A stretch of 64,000 nt of DNA, taken from positions 1 through 64,000 of the forward strand of contig CALKHR010000049.1 of NCBI GenBank assembly GCA_937988885.1. The letters are read 5' to 3'. Positions 59,661-64,000 of the stretch are shown here, one piece after another. Made by a program: the position numbers and the translations under genes. Within the stretch, counting starts at the first letter, position 1. The number at the start of each line of letters is the position of its first letter. Source of the stretch: an uncultured Roseiflexaceae bacterium. GTDB lineage: Bacteria > Chloroflexota > Chloroflexia > Chloroflexales > Roseiflexaceae. The notes under the pieces are model-generated. The model was not told the origin of the DNA and made no database searches. It saw only the letters and a program-made list of their open reading frames with translations.

Positions 59661-60836
59661 TCACCAATTCGTGACTGAACCGTCACTGCGTCTCCAATGC
59701 GGCGCCTCCCAGAAGCGCCACGTATGTTCCTGAGCACGTTGCTCGTCGAAATCGATACCCAGCCCGGGCGTATCGGGGACAGGGAACACGGTGCCGTCCA
59801 GCATCGGCTGCGTGGGGAAGAGCGCCTCGACATCGCTGACGCCGGACTGGCCGTAGTAGAGGTTTTCGCTCTGCGTGACGCGCACTTCGAGCCAGGCGAA
59901 GTTCGGCACCGCCGCCGCCAAATGGATCGTCGCAGCGGTGCAGATCGGCCCGAGCGGATTGTGCGGCATCAGGTCGATGTAGTGCGCCTCGGCCCAGCCC
60001 GCCACCTTCATCGCCTCGGTGAAGCCACCCACGTTGCAGATATCCACACGGGCGAAATCGGTGAGGTGGCGTTCGATGTACGGCATAAACTGCCACTTGC
60101 TGGCGAACTCCTCGCCCACCGCAAACGGGATGGTCGTCATCTGGCGGAGCGCCGCGTATGCCTCGGGTGTCTCATCGCGGATCGGCTCCTCGATGAAGTC
60201 GAGCGTGCCCTGCGGCATACGCTGGCAGAACGAGGCGGTCTCGGCGATGCTGAGGCGGTGGTGATAATCGATGCCGAGCGTCAACTCGCTGCCGAAGCGC
60301 TCGCGAGCCTTGGTGAGCCACTCGGCGGTGTAGCCGATCGAGGCGCGCGGATCGAACACGTTCGGCCCCAAGTCGCGCGGCGAGAGCGGCATCGTGCGCA
60401 CGACCCGCCAATCGTGTTCCCACAGTAACTCGATGCTGGCCAACATCTGCTCGCCCGTGCCGCCGCTGGCCGTGGCGAAGCAGGGAATCGTATCGCGCTG
60501 TTTGCCGCCCAACAGCTGATAGACGGGCACACCCAGCGCCTTGCCCGCGATATCGTACAGCGCGATGTCGATGGCGCTCTGAGCCGCCAGCAGCACGCGC
60601 CCACCCTCGAAGTACTGGCTGCGGTACAACTCTTGCCAGATCCGCCCGCGCTGCATCGGGTCCTGCCCAATCAGAAACTCGCGGAAGTGCTTGAGGGCGC
60701 CGATCACCGCTAATTCGCGCCCACTCAGGCCAGATTCCCCTAAACCGTAGATACCCTCGTCAGTCTCCACCTTCACGATCAACTGGTTGCGGCTGCCGAT
60801 CCAGACCGGGTAAGGCTTGATGTCGGTGATACGCAT
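59661..60836 (-). CDS. Enolase-superfamily sugar-acid dehydratase (galactonate-dehydratase-like)
   Basis: 391 aa mandelate racemase/muconate lactonizing family. Metal ligands D190, E216 and E242/E243 are in place; the catalytic His is H292 in MPHNPLGP. IDYHHR after D190 and the ending HTWRFWEAPHWRRSDGSVTNW (with final W) are close to D-galactonate and related acid-sugar dehydratases. Product would be a 2-keto-3-deoxy acid. Located 5 nt after the GntR gene. Confidence 0.85.
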   Translation of the reverse strand: MRITDIKPYPVWIGSRNQLIVKVETDEGIYGLGESGLSGRELAVIGALKHFREFLIGQDPMQRGRIWQELYRSQYFEGGRVLLAAQSAIDIALYDIAGKALGVPVYQLLGGKQRDTIPCFATASGGTGEQMLASIELLWEHDWRVVRTMPLSPRDLGPNVFDPRASIGYTAEWLTKARERFGSELTLGIDYHHRLSIAETASFCQRMPQGTLDFIEEPIRDETPEAYAALRQMTTIPFAVGEEFASKWQFMPYIERHLTDFARVDICNVGGFTEAMKVAGWAEAHYIDLMPHNPLGPICTAATIHLAAAVPNFAWLEVRVTQSENLYYGQSGVSDVEALFPTQPMLDGTVFPVPDTPGLGIDFDEQRAQEHTWRFWEAPHWRRSDGSVTNW

Positions 60837-60841
60837 AGGGT

Positions 60842-61606
60842 TTACTGCTCTCTTATTTGGCTTGCAAGAATCCCACTGAGGGCGTCGTTCATGTGCGCAA
60901 GCATCAGCAACCGCGCCTGTGCCGCGTTGCGATCGCGAATGGCCTCGGCGATCAGCAAATGATAGCGCACCGCTCGTTCGGTCATGCCAGGCTCTTTCGA
61001 TGTGAGCTTGCGACTCTCGATTAAGACATCGTGGACGCTCTCGATCAACTGATAGAGGATCGGGTTGCGGGCGGCAAGCGCGATCCGACGATGGAATTGC
61101 AGGTCGGGATCAGAGAAATCCTGCTGCTCACGGGCCTTCAACTCCATCTGTTTGGCGAGATATTCGATCAGTTCAAGCTCACTGTCGGTGCCGCGTTCGG
61201 CGGCGAGTGCAGCGAGTTCAGGTTCCAAGATTCGTCGGGCCTCGGCCAGCGCAATCACCAAGCCGATGTTCATATCCTGGAAATGCCGCGAGAGGTTGTT
61301 TGCCAGCGATGAAGATGAATCGGTGACAAACACGCCGCGCCCATGCTCGATCCGAACCATCCCAATCGATTGGAGTGATCGGAGCGCCTCGCGCACTGAT
61401 CCCGTGCTGACCTCCATCTCTTGGGCTAGTTTGGTGATGCTGGGTAGGCGCGTGCCTGGGAGCCAATCGCCCCTCCGAATCCGCTGCCGCAGCACTTCGA
61501 AGATCGATTGGAAAACCCGATTATGTGGCGCTCCATCCGTATCTTGGTGCGAGACGGACGTTAACAGGAGCCCTTGATTGGCGTGTGAGTCGCGCTCATC
61601 AGTCAT
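60842..61606 (-). CDS. GntR/FadR-family regulator (FCD domain)
   Basis: 254 aa. Winged helix: LRQRIRRGDWLPGTRLPSITKLAQEMEVSTGSVREALRSLQSIGMV, then HGRGVFV. The FCD ligand domain has D...H...H metal positions in FHRRIALAARNP and YHLLIAEAIRDRN. It probably represses this operon and is released by a sugar acid. Its ATG overlaps the TPR gene stop (ATGA). Confidence 0.88.
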   Translation of the reverse strand: MTDERDSHANQGLLLTSVSHQDTDGAPHNRVFQSIFEVLRQRIRRGDWLPGTRLPSITKLAQEMEVSTGSVREALRSLQSIGMVRIEHGRGVFVTDSSSSLANNLSRHFQDMNIGLVIALAEARRILEPELAALAAERGTDSELELIEYLAKQMELKAREQQDFSDPDLQFHRRIALAARNPILYQLIESVHDVLIESRKLTSKEPGMTERAVRYHLLIAEAIRDRNAAQARLLMLAHMNDALSGILASQIREQ

Positions 61607-64000
61607 GATACTCTCTGTTCACGCGAGTCTAGCTGAAACTGACGATGGACATAACTTCCCTGGTGATTGGCGTCGAGCGCCAGAATCGCTTGGAATTGCT
61701 CTATCGCTTCGGCTTGTTGGCCTAATCCAAGCAGACCCAAGCCGATCAGATACAGGCAGTGGATTCGGTTTCGCAGGGTCAGATCCTCATCAAACACTAG
61801 AAAGGTTGGCAACGACACAGCAAAATAGTCGATCGTGACGATATCTGCAAGGTGCTGACGCCCATGCGCGATCAATGACTGAAAGAGTTGCTGTGCCTCA
61901 TCGGCTCGCCCTAGCCGAATCCGCGCAAGCCCTTGATAGAATAACATGTCGGGCGGCTGGTCATTGTAATACATAACTGAGGTTAGCTCGTCGGAACCGA
62001 CCGCCGCACGCTCGAACCACTCACGTGCCCGTTCGAGATCGCCGTGCTGCTCGTAGGCTAAGCCCAAGTGATACAACAAGTGATTATCCCGCGCGTTGGG
62101 AAGCCGCCCCTCGCCAAGATTCCGTGGGTAATGCAGGCCCTGTTTGAGCAGCGCAATCGCCTGCTCTGTCTCTCCCGCCGCCAGCAGTTCACGCCCCAAC
62201 CCGATCAGGCTCGCGATGTACTGACCTGTCACCTTGCCCTCGCCACCCTCCCAAGGGTGGAACTGCCGTCCTCGCAGCAGATCAAGGGCTTGTTGGTGCT
62301 GCCCCAACATATTCAAGATGGTGATGTACTCGATCATCAGATCGTCGCGCTGCTTCACCAACGCACGGTGCTGATTGAGCCATTCGAGGCGCTGCTGCGG
62401 CGTGTGGTTGCGGCGTTTGCGCAACTGATCGAGTTCGTACAGCACTCGCGCATCGTTCGGGTTCAGCGCGAAGGCCCGCTCGTACGATTCCTCGGCGCGC
62501 TCTGGCTCGTTGCGCTTGTTGAAGTAGGCCAAGCCAAGGTTGCGGTGGACCGTGGGGAACTGCGGATCGAGTTCGCGAGCCCGCTCCCAACAGTCGATTG
62601 CCTGTTCGTAGCGTCGATGGGCGTACCAAAACGTGCCAAGGTAGTAGGCGGCCCGCGCATCGTTGGGGTTGGCTGCGAGTGCCGCTTCGAGGATTAGCAC
62701 GCTCTCAAGCCGCTGCGGGAAGCAGTAATCGGGCGGTAGGCTCTGGGCGCGGGCGAACCACATCTGCGCCTCGCTCGGCTCACCCGCGCACTGTGCGCAG
62801 TATCCGAGCAAATACACCATCAGCGGGTCGGACTGCTCGATCTGTTGCAATAACTGCATCGCATCGGCGAACAGCCCCGCGTGGAGGTAATCGAGCGCTA
62901 TTTCAAAAGCGTTGCGCAAAGTGGATGGCGCTGGTTGCAATTGTAGTGGCAGGTTGGTTTCTAGCAAGAACTGCTCCCACAATACGCCTGCATCGAGCAC
63001 ATCGAGCGCCAAGGCCTGCTCGATGGTAGAGCGGGCCGCGTGGTCACGCCCAAGCCTTCGCAGCAGCGCGATCTGCAGATGACGGGCCTGATGGTGCGAC
63101 CAATTACGGCGCAGCGCACTCGCCAACAGATCGAGCGCCTCTGTGTAGTTGCCACGGCGCGAGGCGATGCGCGCCAACTCGAAGAATGCGCTATCCTGCC
63201 ACGCGGCGTTCCAGGTCGCCTTGTAGAAGGCGTCGAAGGCCTCGTCGAAGCGACCCTGCATCTTGAGCGCCAAGCCCAAGTTGTAGAACGGCTCGCCATC
63301 GTAGGGATTGGAGTTGCGGCGCGTCAGGCTGGTGATCGCCGTGCGGAAGAACGTCTCGGCCTCGCGGAACGCCCCCCGTCGGTACAGCAGCAGGCCCATC
63401 GCATTGTTGCAGCGGCTATCGAGTGGATCGCGGCGCAGCGCCTCCTGGTAGTATGGCTCGGGCGCGAAGGTGGCGTGGCGGTACTGTTCGAGATGCAGGC
63501 CATGCAGCCACAACTCCTCGTTGGTGGCGACCTCGCTGGGTGGTGGTGCGGGCTGAGCAGGCTCGGGGATGGGCGGGCGTTCGTCGGGCAGCGGCGTGAA
63601 GGAGAGCAACTGCGTGTTGCTTTCGGCATCGTAGACCCGCAGCGTGAGTTGCTGCGGTCGCGTGGGTTCGCTCAGGCTCACCTGCTGGCGCAATGCCTCC
63701 TCGGGCGTGAGCATGCCGTGCCACTGCCACACTGTCTCGGCATCGCGGAGCAGTTCGGCGCGCACCAAGCGGGGCCGCGTGACGTACACACCCACCTCGG
63801 CACTGTTGCTGGAGCAGTTCAGCGCCAGCACCGTATCCTCGCTGGCGTTGCTGGCCGGGCCGATCTGCTTGTAGGGCATAAAGATCTGGCGGAAGCGCTT
63901 CTCCTCGCCGGGCATCAGCCACGAGAAATCGGGCTGATTATCGGTAAACGCGCCACACATCAACTCGATGTACGGCCCATCCTCATCGGTCAACTGCCGA
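61603..64000 (-). CDS. DUF5107/TPR protein, 5' end beyond the window
   Basis: At least 799 residues, open to the window edge. The first 120 residues continue a DUF5107-like domain (GPYIELMCGAFTDNQPDFSWLMPGEEKRFRQ). From about 165 onward TPR repeats fill the chain, e.g. NNAMGLLLYRRGAFREAETFFRTAI, FYNLGLALKMQGRFDEAFDAFYKAT, HRNLGLAYFNKRNEPERAEESYERAFALNPN and YHLGLAYEQHGDLERAREWFERA. Such proteins accompany carbohydrate-utilisation genes; molecular role unknown. Translation is coupled to the GntR gene. Confidence 0.8.
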   Translation of the reverse strand, partial: RQLTDEDGPYIELMCGAFTDNQPDFSWLMPGEEKRFRQIFMPYKQIGPASNASEDTVLALNCSSNSAEVGVYVTRPRLVRAELLRDAETVWQWHGMLTPEEALRQQVSLSEPTRPQQLTLRVYDAESNTQLLSFTPLPDERPPIPEPAQPAPPPSEVATNEELWLHGLHLEQYRHATFAPEPYYQEALRRDPLDSRCNNAMGLLLYRRGAFREAETFFRTAITSLTRRNSNPYDGEPFYNLGLALKMQGRFDEAFDAFYKATWNAAWQDSAFFELARIASRRGNYTEALDLLASALRRNWSHHQARHLQIALLRRLGRDHAARSTIEQALALDVLDAGVLWEQFLLETNLPLQLQPAPSTLRNAFEIALDYLHAGLFADAMQLLQQIEQSDPLMVYLLGYCAQCAGEPSEAQMWFARAQSLPPDYCFPQRLESVLILEAALAANPNDARAAYYLGTFWYAHRRYEQAIDCWERARELDPQFPTVHRNLGLAYFNKRNEPERAEESYERAFALNPNDARVLYELDQLRKRRNHTPQQRLEWLNQHRALVKQRDDLMIEYITILNMLGQHQQALDLLRGRQFHPWEGGEGKVTGQYIASLIGLGRELLAAGETEQAIALLKQGLHYPRNLGEGRLPNARDNHLLYHLGLAYEQHGDLERAREWFERAAVGSDELTSVMYYNDQPPDMLFYQGLARIRLGRADEAQQLFQSLIAHGRQHLADIVTIDYFAVSLPTFLVFDEDLTLRNRIHCLYLIGLGLLGLGQQAEAIEQFQAILALDANHQGSYVHRQFQLDSREQRVS

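Noticed and set aside
1..64000. CRISPR arrays, tRNA or rRNA genes
   Set aside because: No regularly spaced repeats and no tRNA or rRNA signature sequences were noticed by eye; a dedicated scan was not possible.

Overview
The window looks like chromosome from a high-GC, probably gliding, filamentous Chloroflexota bacterium (class Chloroflexia; a Herpetosiphon/Roseiflexus/Kallotenue-type relative). The evidence is the LysW-dependent alpha-aminoadipate lysine pathway, an exported protein built from YW...GGL..FGLPLT repeats, a TPR protein of the DUF5107 type, and a remnant of an MglA-type motility GTPase. This is inferred from gene content only; no rRNA or tRNA gene was seen.

Region by region. 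1-790: decayed IS200/IS605-type tnpB with its right-end hairpin and a fragment of a host gene. 1-18.4 kb: a minus-strand sulfur-scavenging block. It holds cysM, three luciferase-like FMN monooxygenases, a GNAT acetyltransferase, two FMN reductases, an unknown 195-aa protein, and two complete sets of dipeptide-type importer lipoproteins and permeases with no ATPase. A TetR/NmrA pair (8.2-10 kb) interrupts it. All four transcription units of the block start at promoters whose -35 box sits in the same 17-bp palindrome, TTGAY-N7-ATCAA on the minus strand. The longest leader also encodes a 30-aa cysteine-rich peptide with a strong ribosome binding site. 18.5-23.8 kb: DinB-like protein, WYL regulator, small coiled-coil protein, a SulP-STAS-rhodanese fusion and GlpX. 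23.8-38.8 kb: a near-complete lysine cluster (lysK, lysJ, lysZ, a divergent homocitrate-synthase-like gene, lysY, lysX, lysW, homoisocitrate dehydrogenase, both homoaconitase subunits). Chromate transporter halves, two GNATs, a GH32 enzyme and a Nudix hydrolase are interleaved. A consensus promoter, a short Lys-rich leader peptide and a strong intrinsic terminator precede the cluster, which is the layout of a lysine attenuator. 38.9-40.5 kb: lipA and lipB. 41-56.9 kb: exported repeat protein, large membrane spermidine-synthase-like protein, P450, otsA, kinase-like protein, CPBP protease, pckG, MglA remnant, AsnC regulator, SugE exporter, YcxB-like protein and an orphan AT-rich HsdR-N-like protein. 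56.9-64 kb: a sugar-acid operon (TPR protein, GntR regulator, enolase-superfamily dehydratase, lactonase, secreted sugar-dehydrogenase-like lipoprotein); its first gene runs off the window.

How the parts fit. The sulfur block would import an organic sulfur or peptide compound, supply reduced FMN, cleave C-S bonds oxidatively and fix the released sulfur as cysteine. The lysine block carries nearly all steps from homocitrate to lysine on the LysW carrier protein; the LysN aminotransferase was not seen. The last operon could convert an aldose through its lactone to a keto-deoxy sugar acid. Start codons were re-chosen from ribosome binding sites in many places; several genes start with GTG or TTG.
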